DNA of 64,000 nucleotides from Halotia branconii CENA392. GTDB lineage: Bacteria > Cyanobacteriota > Cyanobacteriia > Cyanobacteriales > Nostocaceae. Below are positions 43,987 through 53,377 of the stretch, one piece after another (position 1 is the stretch's first letter; every line of letters begins with the position of its first letter). The stretch lies in contig NZ_CP124543.1 in the NCBI RefSeq assembly GCF_029953635.1, forward strand, positions 3,947,455 to 4,011,454, in the 5' to 3' direction. Made by a program: the position numbers and the translations under genes. The notes under the pieces are model-generated. The model saw only the letters and a program-made list of their open reading frames with translations. It did no database searches and was not told where the DNA came from.

Positions 43987-44130
43987 AGTCAAGGTCTATT
44001 TAGTACAAGAGTACCAAATTTTCCTTGTTTCTACCTGTTAATTTAGCCTTGTGTATCCAAAATTGAAAATTCATATTAAGTAAATGACTACTTATCCTGC
44101 TTTCAAGGAATCCTAAAATTAGGAACTCTT

Positions 44131-44634
44131 GTGAAAATTATCAGGATAAATATGACTCAAGGCGGAAGAGCAGTTACTTCTGGCAATGTTCTAGAAAAAA
44201 CCGTAGAAGGTGCTTTGCTCGGACATAAATATGTCCAAGTTGGGTTTGATTTACCAAAAAAACAAAGATTTGAATGGCTTGTAAGCTCTAAAAATATACC
44301 AAAACGATATGCAAAGCAGGTTTATATTGGAGAAGGAATTTATGGTAGCGATATATATGTAGACTTTTATATTATTGGCTCTGCATCTATATCTTCTGGA
44401 TTAATTATTGAGTGTAAATGGCAGCAAACTAGTGGTTCAGTTGATGAAAAACTACCTTACCTTAACTTAAATATTCAAAAATGCTACCCTACACAAGCAC
44501 TTGTATTAATTGACGGTGGAGGAATGAAAGCAAAAGCCATATCATGGTTAGCCGCACAAGTCGCAGAAAATCAAAATTTGTTAGCAGTTTATAACTTAAG
44601 TTCATTTCTTATATGGTCTAATAACCATCTTTAA
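44131..44634 (+). CDS. Putative type II restriction endonuclease (PD-(D/E)XK)
   Basis: 167 residues from the GTG at 44131; an in-frame ATG at 44152 is an alternative with an AGGA site 5 bp before it. A PD-(D/E)XK core is visible: YGSDIYVDFYII (Asp74, Asp78), then LIIECKWQ (Glu94, Lys96). Its 3' end overlaps the 3' end of a convergent D12-class methylase gene by 4 bp, the usual tight R-M arrangement. Restriction specificity cannot be given. The region is AT-rich and lacks HIP1 sites, consistent with transfer. Confidence 0.75.
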   Translation: MKIIRINMTQGGRAVTSGNVLEKTVEGALLGHKYVQVGFDLPKKQRFEWLVSSKNIPKRYAKQVYIGEGIYGSDIYVDFYIIGSASISSGLIIECKWQQTSGSVDEKLPYLNLNIQKCYPTQALVLIDGGGMKAKAISWLAAQVAENQNLLAVYNLSSFLIWSNNHL

Positions 44635-45458
44635 TAAGAAGTTACTAATACTTCAGTAATATTTCCCCGCTTCTTGCTATTAGAATTAATTGACCTTGCC
44701 GCTGATATAGTATATATATTGAAATCAATATAAAGATTACGAATAAAATCACAATCTGAATTAGATAGCATAATTTTTACTCCTCGATCAGCTAGTTTTA
44801 CAAATACGTCCTTGAGTTTAATTTGTTGCTCTTCAGCAAAACAATGATTACTATAAGCAGTAAAATTACTAGTTTGACTCACGGGATAATATGGCGGATC
44901 AAAATAAACAAAATCATCATGGCTGTTTGCTTTATTTAGCACAGCAGTAAAATCTGCTTGTTGAATTTTAGATGTAGAAAGCGCTTTAGAAGCTAATCTT
45001 AGTAAATCTTCAGGACAAATATTAGGATTTTCGTACCTGCCTAATGGTACATTGAATTGTCCCTGAGAATTGACTCGATATAAACCATTAAAACAAGTTT
45101 TATTCAGATAAATTAAACGAGCAGATTTTTCTAAAGCAGTACCTCCAGAATTAGCCCTGACATGATAGTAATAGTTTCTAGTATGTTTAATTTTATGTTC
45201 TTTAAGTAAGCAGATTAATTCCTCAACTTGATCCTTAACACAGCAATAAGTAGTAATTAACTCAGAATTGATATCAGTTAAAATTGCCTGTGAGGGTTGC
45301 AGATGGAAAAAAATAGCACCTCCACCTAAAAATGGCTCATAGTAAGTTTTATAATGCTTGGGTAAATAAGGAATATATTGTTTAATTAATTTACTTTTAC
45401 CTCCCGCCCACTTTAAAAATGGACGTGGATAAGCTTCTTTAGTGATTTGAGTTACCAT
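44631..45458 (-). CDS. D12-class DNA adenine N6-methyltransferase
   Basis: 275 residues. Motif I PFLKWAGGKSKLIKQYIP, the D12-class first motif; FLGGGAIFFHL; YLNKTCFNGLYRVN; and the catalytic DPPYYPVS (about residue 188). This is the Dam/DpnIIA type, which often recognises GATC. It is convergent with the nuclease gene, overlapping at 44631-44634, consistent with the cognate methylase. Three GATC sites are seen within the pair, so a GATC specificity is possible but unproven. Confidence 0.92.
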   Translation of the reverse strand: MVTQITKEAYPRPFLKWAGGKSKLIKQYIPYLPKHYKTYYEPFLGGGAIFFHLQPSQAILTDINSELITTYCCVKDQVEELICLLKEHKIKHTRNYYYHVRANSGGTALEKSARLIYLNKTCFNGLYRVNSQGQFNVPLGRYENPNICPEDLLRLASKALSTSKIQQADFTAVLNKANSHDDFVYFDPPYYPVSQTSNFTAYSNHCFAEEQQIKLKDVFVKLADRGVKIMLSNSDCDFIRNLYIDFNIYTISAARSINSNSKKRGNITEVLVTSY

Positions 45459-45623
45459 TTAATCGAAATTTAACTGAAACTAAGCTACTAAATATAACAA
45501 AATTTAACTGAAAAACCATATTTTATGGTAGCTGAGAAATATTTCACCTGTATAGATTACAATTAGTATGGATAAAACACATCAAAACAAACGTAAGTCT
45601 ATAGCAAGGCAGTTTATATTCAG

Positions 45624-45830
45624 ATGTTTGATGGATTTTGGGATAATATCTCTCGCTACCCCCGTTACTTCGTGACTGTTCTCTTAGGCGTGTTTATAAA
45701 CACGTTTGAGCCATTAATGCCACTTTTGAAACGTCCAGTTACCTTAATTGCCCTTTTGGGTTTATTCGTGGGCAGCTTGGTCTTTGTTTCTCTTACCCTA
45801 CGTGCCATGCTGGGCTTGAACACCATCTAG
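45624..45830 (+). CDS. DUF751 family protein (Ycf33-like)
   Basis: 68 residues with one or two hydrophobic segments: MFDGFWDNISRYPRYFVTVLLGVFINTFEPLMPLLKRPVTLIALLGLFVGSLVFVSLTLRAMLGL. This is a small cyanobacterial and plastid membrane protein family of unknown function. It precedes rbfA by about 140 bp in the same direction. Confidence 0.85.
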   Translation: MFDGFWDNISRYPRYFVTVLLGVFINTFEPLMPLLKRPVTLIALLGLFVGSLVFVSLTLRAMLGLNTI

Positions 45831-45971
45831 AGGCTGTATCGGGGTTTTGATCTACAGACAGTTGTTGTCGGTGGTATTGCCAGCGTTAACAGTGAACAGT
45901 AAAAACTGGTGACTGATAACTGATAACTGATTAATTACGTTGTACAACCTCTGTAAGGAGGCTTAATTTTT

Positions 45972-46385
45972 ATGGCTACAAATCGCCGCATTTCCCGCGT
46001 TGCAGAAATGATCAAACGGGAAGTTAGCCAAATGCTAATCAATGGGATTAAAGATGATCGTGTAGGTACGGGTATGGTAAGTGTTACCGATGTAGATGTT
46101 TCTGGCGATTTACAACACGCCAAAATCTACGTCAGTATCTATGGTACAGATGAAGCCAAGGCAGAAACAATGGCTGGCTTAAAATCGGCGACGGGTTTTG
46201 TTCGCAGCGAACTAGGTGCGCGGGTACGGCTGCGTCGCACACCAGAAGTAATCTTTATCGAAGATCCTTCTATAGAACGGGGTACTAAGGTATTATCGCT
46301 CTTAAACCAACTCCAGTATCAGCGATCGTCAGAAAATCTAACAGCAAGAGAAGATACTACAGATGAATATGACGAAGAATCCTGA
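45972..46385 (+). CDS. rbfA: 30S ribosome-binding factor RbfA
   Basis: 137 residues, normal for Rbf[55 protein letters not shown] and [34 protein letters not shown] are family-diagnostic. RbfA helps 16S processing and 30S maturation, particularly in cold. An AAGGAG ribosome site lies 10 bp before the ATG, one of the few strong ones in the window. A TGATAAC heptamer repeat stands about 45-60 bp before the gene. Confidence 0.96.
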   Translation: MATNRRISRVAEMIKREVSQMLINGIKDDRVGTGMVSVTDVDVSGDLQHAKIYVSIYGTDEAKAETMAGLKSATGFVRSELGARVRLRRTPEVIFIEDPSIERGTKVLSLLNQLQYQRSSENLTAREDTTDEYDEES

Positions 46386-46410
46386 GAATTAAGTAGTTTA
46401 TACCAGAATG

Positions 46411-46496
46411 TATAGCAACAGACAGGTCATTTAGGACATCGTGTTCTGATTCAAAGGGAACAAATAAATGTCCTAATAATTGTGGCTACTGCTATA
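46411..46496. mobile_element. MITE-like element, family 3 (86 bp)
   Basis: TATAGCAACAGACAGGTCAT begins the left arm (to 46439, ending TTAGGACAT), and the right arm starts ATGTCCTAATAATTGTGGCT and ends TGCTATA at 46496. The 29-nt arms pair at their outer 7 and inner 9 positions with mismatches in the middle. A TA dinucleotide at each end would fit a TA-target duplication. No second copy was seen in this window. Confidence 0.55.
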
Positions 46497-46606
46497 ACTT
46501 TAGAACAATTAATATTTAAAGAATCCGCCAAACAGTTTACAGACGCGATACCTTTGCGTCTGTTTCAATATGACTATATCGCCTTAGAGAATGATCGTTG
46601 AAGTTT

Positions 46607-47395
46607 TTATGCTCCCATTCCAGAATACCGTTTTAACCCTGCACGCCACAGTAAACGATTTGCACCCAAAAATATTAATATCCAAGCGATTATAGATAAA
46701 AATCCTCGCCCAATATCTACAGGTAGCCCTACTAAAAGACTGGCAGGAAAATTAACTAAATAAGGAAATGGTGTAAATAGCACTACTGTTCGGATAGGTT
46801 CTGGAAACACATCTAAAGGTGCAATTAAACCAGATAAAAATAAATAAAACAATAACCATAAATTTTCTAAAGATGTAGCCCTTTCTGTCCAAAAAGCGAA
46901 CATAGCAAAGGTGTATTGAATTGTAAATCGTAAAATAAAAGCTAAAGCTACCGCCACTATGAATAGTAAAATTTGTCCTAAATTCGGTAACCAAACAGCC
47001 TGGGGATAGAGTAAAAAAAATAATGCAATTAATAACAAAGCAAATGGTATACGAGCAATTCTTTCAGAAAGATGGGAAGCGACATGATGCCATACAGGGT
47101 CTAGGGGTTGTAGCAATCTAGGCGATAACTTACCTTCCACTACTTCCCTTTCAAATTCGTAAATTACCCAAGCAACGGTAATTTGTCTCACAATAAAAAC
47201 CGTCAAAAAGTAACGAGCAAAGTCTACCGATGTCAAACCAAATTGTCCACTTTGGGCTGCCTTTATCCAGACACCCATGAGAATAATTGGCAAAGACCCA
47301 GATAAAACCCATAAAATTAATTCTGCTCGATATTCAACCATGTAGGCATAGTAGACCGAAAGCAAAGTCAGGGCTTTTCTAATAATCTTTTTCAT
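46607..47395 (-). CDS. ABC-2 family exporter permease
   Basis: 262 residues, six transmembrane helices, starting MKKIIRKALTLLSVYYAYMVEYRAELILWVLSGSLPIILMGVWIK and including a WLPNLGQILLFIVAVALAFILRFTIQYTFAMFAFW segment. The pattern is the ABC-2 (DUF990-like) permease. It lies five bases after its ATPase partner. The exported molecule is not evident; the pattern resembles cyanobacterial ABC-2 exporters of unknown substrate. Confidence 0.88.
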   Translation of the reverse strand: MKKIIRKALTLLSVYYAYMVEYRAELILWVLSGSLPIILMGVWIKAAQSGQFGLTSVDFARYFLTVFIVRQITVAWVIYEFEREVVEGKLSPRLLQPLDPVWHHVASHLSERIARIPFALLLIALFFLLYPQAVWLPNLGQILLFIVAVALAFILRFTIQYTFAMFAFWTERATSLENLWLLFYLFLSGLIAPLDVFPEPIRTVVLFTPFPYLVNFPASLLVGLPVDIGRGFLSIIAWILIFLGANRLLWRAGLKRYSGMGA

Positions 47396-47400
47396 ACTTC

Positions 47401-48381
47401 CTATGCTATCCCCGCCTGAAAAACTTTTCCAATTACTTCTTCTACAGGCGGCTCAGTTACAGTTAAATCAATTACTTCTAAATCTGCCAAAATCCGAGAT
47501 ACTGTCACGGTAAGGGCTTCTTGTTGCACCATAAAACGCACTGCTCGCCCTTCTAAGAGTTTCACATCTCCGTAAACCTTTAATTTTTCTATCGGCAGAG
47601 GCTGTGCTAACTCTACATGGACTTCACGATAAGGTGCAAAACTTTCTAGTAGCCCATCTAAGCTACCATCGTACATGAGATTACCTTGGTGAATTAAGAG
47701 TACCCGTTCACACAAAGCTGTGATATCGGCCATGTAGTGACTAGTCAACAAAACTGTCGCTTGATAACGCTGATTATACTCACGCAGAAAATCACGCACT
47801 GCTACTTGAGCATTGACATCGAGTCCTAAAGTCGGTTCATCCAAAAATAGTACGTGAGGACGATGTAAAAGTGCTGCCAATAATTCTGCTTTCATTCGCT
47901 CACCCAAAGATAACTTGCGTACAGGTTGGGTAAGCTTACCTTCTAAGGCCAGCATTTCGGTTAATTCTCCTACTCGCCGCTGAAACTCTTTATCGGAGAT
48001 TTCATATACAGCAGCGTTAATTTTCAAAGAATCTAGCGCTGGTAAGTCCCACAGGAGTTGCTGCTTTTGCCCCATCACTAAGGTAATTTTTTGTAAAAAT
48101 GCCTGTTGGCGAAGAAAGGGAATATGTCCAGCGACTCTGACTATACCGTTAGAAGGATGAATCAGCCCTGTAAGCATTTTGAGTGTGGTGGTTTTACCAG
48201 CACCATTCGGCCCCAAAAAACCTACCACCTCGCCTGGGTCGATTTCAAAATAAACGTCTTGAACTGCTTTAATTGAACGGTAGGTGCGGCGAAAAAAGTG
48301 GGTGATTGTGCCTTTAATCCCCGGCTCTTTGACTGCTACCGGATAGAATTTACTTAAATTTTCAACAACGATGATTGACAT
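47401..48381 (-). CDS. ABC-2 exporter ATPase
   Basis: 326 residues from the ATG at 48381; the frame continues to 48414 without the usual family start. Walker A FLGPNGAGKTTTLKMLTGL, signature KLSLGERMKAELLAALLHRPHVLFLDEPTLGLD with the Walker B, and switch His in LLTSHYMADI. It is the DUF990-exporter-associated ATPase, in one transcription unit with the permease. The distinctive FFRRTYRSIKAVQDVYFEIDPGEVVG segment matches the subgroup. Confidence 0.92.
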   Translation of the reverse strand: MSIIVVENLSKFYPVAVKEPGIKGTITHFFRRTYRSIKAVQDVYFEIDPGEVVGFLGPNGAGKTTTLKMLTGLIHPSNGIVRVAGHIPFLRQQAFLQKITLVMGQKQQLLWDLPALDSLKINAAVYEISDKEFQRRVGELTEMLALEGKLTQPVRKLSLGERMKAELLAALLHRPHVLFLDEPTLGLDVNAQVAVRDFLREYNQRYQATVLLTSHYMADITALCERVLLIHQGNLMYDGSLDGLLESFAPYREVHVELAQPLPIEKLKVYGDVKLLEGRAVRFMVQQEALTVTVSRILADLEVIDLTVTEPPVEEVIGKVFQAGIA

Positions 48382-48555
48382 AAATTTTAAGTTACGACCA
48401 CAAGATAAACACAAATAAACGGTGGTTCATTCGTGTTTATTAATGGCTACAAAAATTCAACAAAGATCTTTGTAAATTAGATAATTAGTATTTGATTTAA
48501 AAAAAATCATACACTTCTACCTTTTTTACTGTTCCCTGTTCCCTTCCCTATACAT

Positions 48556-50262
48556 TTATCGTAAACGTCCCGATCGCAATATACTTACAATTAACCACAA
48601 TCCCAATAAACTCGCAGCTGCAAACAGCACACTGCTTAAAAAAGATACTTGAGAAGTTTGCGCTTTGTTAGAAATAATTGCTGCTCCCATAATCAGCGAA
48701 CCTACCAATATACTAAAGGATAAACGATTAGCAGCATCATCCATAGTCCGCCGCATTCCGTCCAAACCACGTAGTGACAGATTCCACTGTAAAGTTTCTG
48801 AAGTAACTCGGTCTAATAACAGTTCGATTTGACGGGGAGATTGCAATGACAGACTTTTAAGATCTAAGGCTGTTCGTAGCAGCGATCGCACTGGATTATC
48901 GCCTATTAGTTGCTTACGAAACAAGTCTGTCATTAAGGGCTTGACTTCATCAAAAAGATTTACCTCTGGGTTGAAGGTACGCGCCACTCCTTCTAAATTA
49001 GCTAGGGTTTTGGCATATAAACCCATGTTGCTAGGTAATCTAATTTTATTGTTGCGAGCAACTTGTAAAACTTCGTAAATTATCTGGCTAAAATTGACTT
49101 CCGTTAAACTGACATTGTGATACTTTCGCAACATGCGATCGTAATCATTTTCCAACCGTGATAAAATTACAGGCTGAGGAGAATCTGCTAACTGCAAAGT
49201 TAACTGAGCGCATCTTCCCGCATCTAAATCGACGATCGCTAACAGCATTTCTGTTAATATTTGCTGAGTCCGGGGATCAAGTCTTCCCACCATGCCACAG
49301 TCTAGAAGCGCAACCCGCCCATCACTCAGATAAAATAAGTTTCCTGGATGGGGATCAGCGTGAAAAAACCCATCAATATATAGTTGCTGAAAAAACGCTC
49401 GAAATAATAAAGTAGTTATAGCTTGACGCTCGGCAACTGGATCTTTCCCGTTGGTACTATTATTTAAATCTGCTGAGAGAAACGGCACTCCATTCAGCCA
49501 CTCCATTACCAGTAATTTTTCTGTTGTCAAATCCCAGTAAATTTCCGCAACGACTATTTGTGTGGGATCAAACCAGCGACCTTTGGATAGATTACGTCGT
49601 AGCTGATCTGTAAAACCAGCTTCCCGTGTAAAATCTAACTCGTCTTCTAATGCTTTAGTAAATTCTCCAGCAATAGATTTAATTTCATAAGTTTGCCCAA
49701 AATCGGTACGCGCTACTAAATCAGCAATACCTTGAATTAAAGCAATATCTTGAGCAATAGTAATATCAATACCAGGACGTTGCACCTTTAGAGCAACTTC
49801 TCGACCGTCTATTAATGTCGCTCGATGTGTCTGGGCAATTGATCCCGCTGCTACTGGTACAGGATTAACTATACTGAATGTCTCTTCTAGCGGGCGTTTT
49901 AGTTGTTTGCGAATGACTATCTCGATATCTGTCCAGGGAACGGGGGGTACTTCGTCTTGCAGTGTTGAAAGTTCCTCAATGTAGCCAGCACTGAGTAAAT
50001 CTGGACGAGTGGAAAGTAGTTGACCGAGTTTGACATAAACTGGCCCTAAATCCACCAGGATATTTTTTAAAACCGCAGGTGTAGGTAACTGGGGTTCATC
50101 AGCTTTACCGCCAGTTAACAACCTTCGCATATAATCCCAGCCATTGCGAAGGACTACTTCAATAATTTCTCGTTGACGAGGAACAGTTTGGGTCAGGAAC
50201 ATTTTTGTCAGGAACTGCAAAGACGCAGGGTAATTAAAGGGGTAAGCAACAGGGGATGACAA
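48556..50262 (-). CDS. ABC1/AarF/UbiB-type atypical kinase
   Basis: 568 residues. The ABC1 core: LGPVYVKLGQLLSTRPDLLSAGYIEELSTLQDEVPP (KxGQ motif), VPVAAGSIAQTHRATLIDGREVALKVQRPG (AAS-like and Lys), and DGFFHADPHPGNLFYLSDGRVALLDCGMVG. Two C-terminal membrane helices close it. Such kinases act in plastoquinone/ubiquinone metabolism or lipid regulation. The chosen TTG at 50262 keeps a family-like N-terminus (YPFNYPASLQFLTKMFLTQT); the next ATG is at 50211. The start overlaps the 3' end of the YidD gene by 29 bp. Confidence 0.92.
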   Translation of the reverse strand: MSSPVAYPFNYPASLQFLTKMFLTQTVPRQREIIEVVLRNGWDYMRRLLTGGKADEPQLPTPAVLKNILVDLGPVYVKLGQLLSTRPDLLSAGYIEELSTLQDEVPPVPWTDIEIVIRKQLKRPLEETFSIVNPVPVAAGSIAQTHRATLIDGREVALKVQRPGIDITIAQDIALIQGIADLVARTDFGQTYEIKSIAGEFTKALEDELDFTREAGFTDQLRRNLSKGRWFDPTQIVVAEIYWDLTTEKLLVMEWLNGVPFLSADLNNSTNGKDPVAERQAITTLLFRAFFQQLYIDGFFHADPHPGNLFYLSDGRVALLDCGMVGRLDPRTQQILTEMLLAIVDLDAGRCAQLTLQLADSPQPVILSRLENDYDRMLRKYHNVSLTEVNFSQIIYEVLQVARNNKIRLPSNMGLYAKTLANLEGVARTFNPEVNLFDEVKPLMTDLFRKQLIGDNPVRSLLRTALDLKSLSLQSPRQIELLLDRVTSETLQWNLSLRGLDGMRRTMDDAANRLSFSILVGSLIMGAAIISNKAQTSQVSFLSSVLFAAASLLGLWLIVSILRSGRLR

Positions 50263-50521
50263 TAAAACCGCAGTTGGAACTAGCTAAAGTTTTGCTGGCT
50301 GTAGCGCAGTTTTGCAATCTTTGTCTGGATAATTTGACAGTTTCGATCAGGCTTTGCTCACTTAATAAGATTTTTTTCACAAAATTAGAACAGGAATCTC
50401 CACCGTGTAATAGGCGATGGGGGCAAGAAAATCCTTTAACAGGAGAAATATATTGTTGATAACCGTTAATAGAGTTAATGGCGATCGTTTTAGCTAGAGG
50501 CTCAAAGTTGAGGATTGGCAT
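50234..50521 (-). CDS. yidD: YidD-like membrane protein insertion factor
   Basis: 95 residues from the ATG at 50521; the frame opens at 50572, but the extra residues look non-native. The YidD pattern is visible: INGYQQYISPVKGFSCPHRL, then HGGDSCSNFVKKILLSEQS, with the Cys-x-x-H pattern slightly altered from the usual CRFxPTCS. It is thought to support YidC-mediated insertion. It overlaps the following kinase gene by 29 bp. Confidence 0.75.
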   Translation of the reverse strand: MPILNFEPLAKTIAINSINGYQQYISPVKGFSCPHRLLHGGDSCSNFVKKILLSEQSLIETVKLSRQRLQNCATASKTLASSNCGFIVIPCCLPL

Positions 50522-50613
50522 AACTGTCAGCAAACAACAACAGACAGTTAAGTTATAATAGAAAAAGCTCAATTTGAGCCTCTGCCAGGGGTTTTAACTT
50601 TTATAATTTCAAG

Positions 50614-51678
50614 TTATAGCAGGTCGGTGAATCGGGGATCACCTTGGAGGGTTTTGAGAACTAGCTTGATTTCTTGGGTGCGGTCTTTGTTAACAATCAG
50701 GGTGACGTTGCGATCGCGCACAATCACCACATCCTCTAAACCAATAGTAACAATTACATCTTCTGGATTAGTAGCATAAACAATAGCCCCCCGCGTATCT
50801 AGCCCTACATGGGTAGCAAGTTCTACATTAGGATTATCTTCTTGTTTAAGTAAGCGTTCGATCGCATTCCAATCTCCTAAATCATCCCAACCAAATTCCA
50901 CTGGCAAGACATGTGCTAAGGTTGTCTTTTCCATGAGCGCATAGTCTATACTTTTCTTAGGCAACTGAGGATAAATATCAGGGCCATGTTGCTCTAAAGG
51001 TTCAATGATTTCTGGTGCATGGGTATGTAGTTCCTTGAGAACAACCCCAGCCCGAAACACGAACATGCCGCTATTCCAGCTAAAACGTCCCGTAGATAAA
51101 AAAGCTTCTGCCGTTTCCCGGTTGGGCTTTTCAGTAAAACGATTGACGTGATAAGCTGGCAAGTCATTAAAGCTACCAATTTTTTCGCCTTGTTCTATGT
51201 AGCCGTAACCAGTTGATGGGAAAGTAGGCTTGATCCCCAAAGTGACAATTGCTTCTGTGCTTGCCGCTAGCTGAGTAGCAGCGCTTAAGGTGTTTGCAAA
51301 CGCCTCTTTGTCAGCTATCCAGTGGTCAGAGGGAAAAAAGCCGATAATAGCGTCTTCTCCGTAACGCTTCTCAATTTCCAAACTTGCCCAAGCAACGGCA
51401 GCAGCAGTATCCCTACCCTGTGACTCAATTAGTAAATTTTGAGATGGCAGTTCGGGTAACTGTTGCCCTACTCCTTCAGCTATCTGACTAGAGGTGATCA
51501 CCCACAAGGACTTCCAACTGCCTACGATTTCTAGTAGTCGATCGGCGGTTGCTTGCAATAGACTTCTAGAGCTACCATCGAGACTTAAAAATTGCTTGGG
51601 TCTGTCTTGGCGACTGAGAGGCCAAAAACGCTCACCTTTGCCTCCGGCAAGGATTACTGGGAACAAAGAACTATTCAT
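50614..51678 (-). CDS. manC: Mannose-1-phosphate guanylyltransferase
   Basis: 354 residues from the ATG at 51678, which gives MNSSLFPVILAGGKGERFWPLSRQDRPKQFLSL, the nucleotidyltransferase signature. Other family elements are VTLGIKPTFPSTGYGYIEQG and PVEFGWDDLGDWNAIERL. It makes GDP-mannose, the precursor of GDP-fucose through the Gmd/Fcl pair found 5 kb downstream. It lacks the C-terminal phosphomannose-isomerase domain. The LCP gene is transcribed divergently from a shared upstream region. Confidence 0.92.
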   Translation of the reverse strand: MNSSLFPVILAGGKGERFWPLSRQDRPKQFLSLDGSSRSLLQATADRLLEIVGSWKSLWVITSSQIAEGVGQQLPELPSQNLLIESQGRDTAAAVAWASLEIEKRYGEDAIIGFFPSDHWIADKEAFANTLSAATQLAASTEAIVTLGIKPTFPSTGYGYIEQGEKIGSFNDLPAYHVNRFTEKPNRETAEAFLSTGRFSWNSGMFVFRAGVVLKELHTHAPEIIEPLEQHGPDIYPQLPKKSIDYALMEKTTLAHVLPVEFGWDDLGDWNAIERLLKQEDNPNVELATHVGLDTRGAIVYATNPEDVIVTIGLEDVVIVRDRNVTLIVNKDRTQEIKLVLKTLQGDPRFTDLL

Positions 51679-51793
51679 GTTGTCATACACACATACTGAA
51701 GACCAATACATAGTGTACAGTGAGCTTTTACTCTGGCGAGATTTGTAGCTTGCATTAATAACTTTTAGGGAGTGGTTGAGTGGGGAGATAATT

Positions 51794-53305
51794 GTGATTA
51801 AACAAGTTCAATGGTCGGAAAATCAGTTTACGCCTCAACAAATACCAGAATTGGATTTGGAGGTCAGACCTCAACAAATACAAATAGCAGAAGAAACTGA
51901 GGGAACAATTCAGCCAGTACCAGTTTCGGATTTAGAAGCGCCACAGCAACCAGCAAATACTTCCCGTAGTGTTGTCGAGTCCGTGGGCGCAATTCCCAAC
52001 GAACTCTATGAGAGATTGGGTTTGACCATGCCTCGATGGCTACTGTGGATTTTAACAGTTGTTGTCGGCATTGTTTTATCTGGATTGTTGGTATCGACTC
52101 TGGCACTGTGGACTCCCCTATGGAGCAATCTAGATCGAACAGATGAAGAATTAGGATTTGCTGGCAAAAATGAGCAAAAAATGCCATTACCTGGGGAATT
52201 ATGGAGCAAAATTTCCCAGTACAAGCTGTCACGTCCAATGAATATTCTCATTATGGGGATCGAACCAGTCAGGGGTACAGTTGATGGCTCACCAGAAAGT
52301 TTTGCAGGCAAAAGCGATAGTATGCTGCTTGCAAGACTCAACCCTAGTGATCAATCAATGCGGGTACTGTCGATTCCCAGAGATACGATGATCGCGATTC
52401 CAGAGGAAAAGGGATTAACTAAAGTATCCGATGCCAATGCCCAAGGCGGTCCTGTCTTGGCAGCGCGGGTAGTTAGCCGTACCCTCAACAATGCGCCTAT
52501 TGATCGCTATATCCGCATATCTACTAGTGGTTTAAGGGAATTAGTTGATCAACTCGGTGGAGTAGAGGTATTCGTTCCCAAAGCAATGGAATATCAAGAC
52601 TCTAGCAGTCCGTCATCGGTAAGTTTAGTTAGTGGATGGCAAACTCTTAACGGCGAACAAGCAGAACTATTTGCCCGCTTCCGCGAACCAGGCTTAGGAG
52701 ATTTACCAAGAGTACAGCGGCAACAAGCACTCGTAGCGGCATTACTAAAACGGCTGAATAGTCCTACTGTTTTACCGCGATTGCCCCAATTAACCCGCAT
52801 AATGCGGAAATATTTTGATACAAATCTAAAGATAGAAGAAATGATGGCTTTGGTGAATTTTTCCGCCAATTTAGAACGGGATAATTTCCAAATGACCATG
52901 TTGCCTGGTACGTTCAGCAAATTCAGCAAAGACCCTGATAGTTATTGGCTGAATATGACTGGACAACAGAGCCTACTGAATAATTATGTTGGGGTAGATG
53001 TACCTGGTCTTAAGCCAGACTTGCGTCCTGTTCCTAACCTCAAAATTGCTATTCAAAATGCTTCTAATCAACCTCAGTTAACTGAAAAAGTTATGGCCTA
53101 TCTCAAACAGAAAGGCTTTAAAAATGTTTATACAGTGCCGGATTGGCCAGACACCCAACGACAGACTCAAATTGTTGTCCAAAAAGGGAACCGTAGACCA
53201 GGGGTTGACCTACGAAAAATTATCGGCTTAGGTAAAATTGAAGTGTTGGCAACTGGCGATCTAGAATCTGATCTAACAATTCGTATTGGTAAAGATTGGA
53301 AATAG
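51794..53305 (+). CDS. LytR-CpsA-Psr family glycan ligase with LytR_C domain
   Basis: 503 residues from the GTG at 51794, chosen because GGGGAG lies 6 bp before it; an in-frame TTG at 51776 has no such site. A cytoplasmic tail of about 80 residues, a membrane helix (WLLWILTVVVGIVLSGLLVSTLALW), the LCP domain (SDSMLLARLNPSDQSMRVLSIPRDTMIAIP, RVQRQQALVAALLKRL), and a C-terminal LytR_C domain (LKIAIQNASNQPQLTEKVMAYLKQKGF). LCP enzymes attach glycopolymers to peptidoglycan; here a wall-linked polysaccharide is likely. Confidence 0.9.
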   Translation: MIKQVQWSENQFTPQQIPELDLEVRPQQIQIAEETEGTIQPVPVSDLEAPQQPANTSRSVVESVGAIPNELYERLGLTMPRWLLWILTVVVGIVLSGLLVSTLALWTPLWSNLDRTDEELGFAGKNEQKMPLPGELWSKISQYKLSRPMNILIMGIEPVRGTVDGSPESFAGKSDSMLLARLNPSDQSMRVLSIPRDTMIAIPEEKGLTKVSDANAQGGPVLAARVVSRTLNNAPIDRYIRISTSGLRELVDQLGGVEVFVPKAMEYQDSSSPSSVSLVSGWQTLNGEQAELFARFREPGLGDLPRVQRQQALVAALLKRLNSPTVLPRLPQLTRIMRKYFDTNLKIEEMMALVNFSANLERDNFQMTMLPGTFSKFSKDPDSYWLNMTGQQSLLNNYVGVDVPGLKPDLRPVPNLKIAIQNASNQPQLTEKVMAYLKQKGFKNVYTVPDWPDTQRQTQIVVQKGNRRPGVDLRKIIGLGKIEVLATGDLESDLTIRIGKDWK

Positions 53306-53377
53306 TCACTAGTCAGTCGTCAGTAGTTATAAATTCTTACACCACTGACAACTGACAACTGATAAAATTTTAAAGTT

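Noticed and set aside
44131-45458. Avoidance of GATC in the R-M pair
   Set aside because: At least three GATC sites are visible in the methylase gene, so avoidance is not supported.
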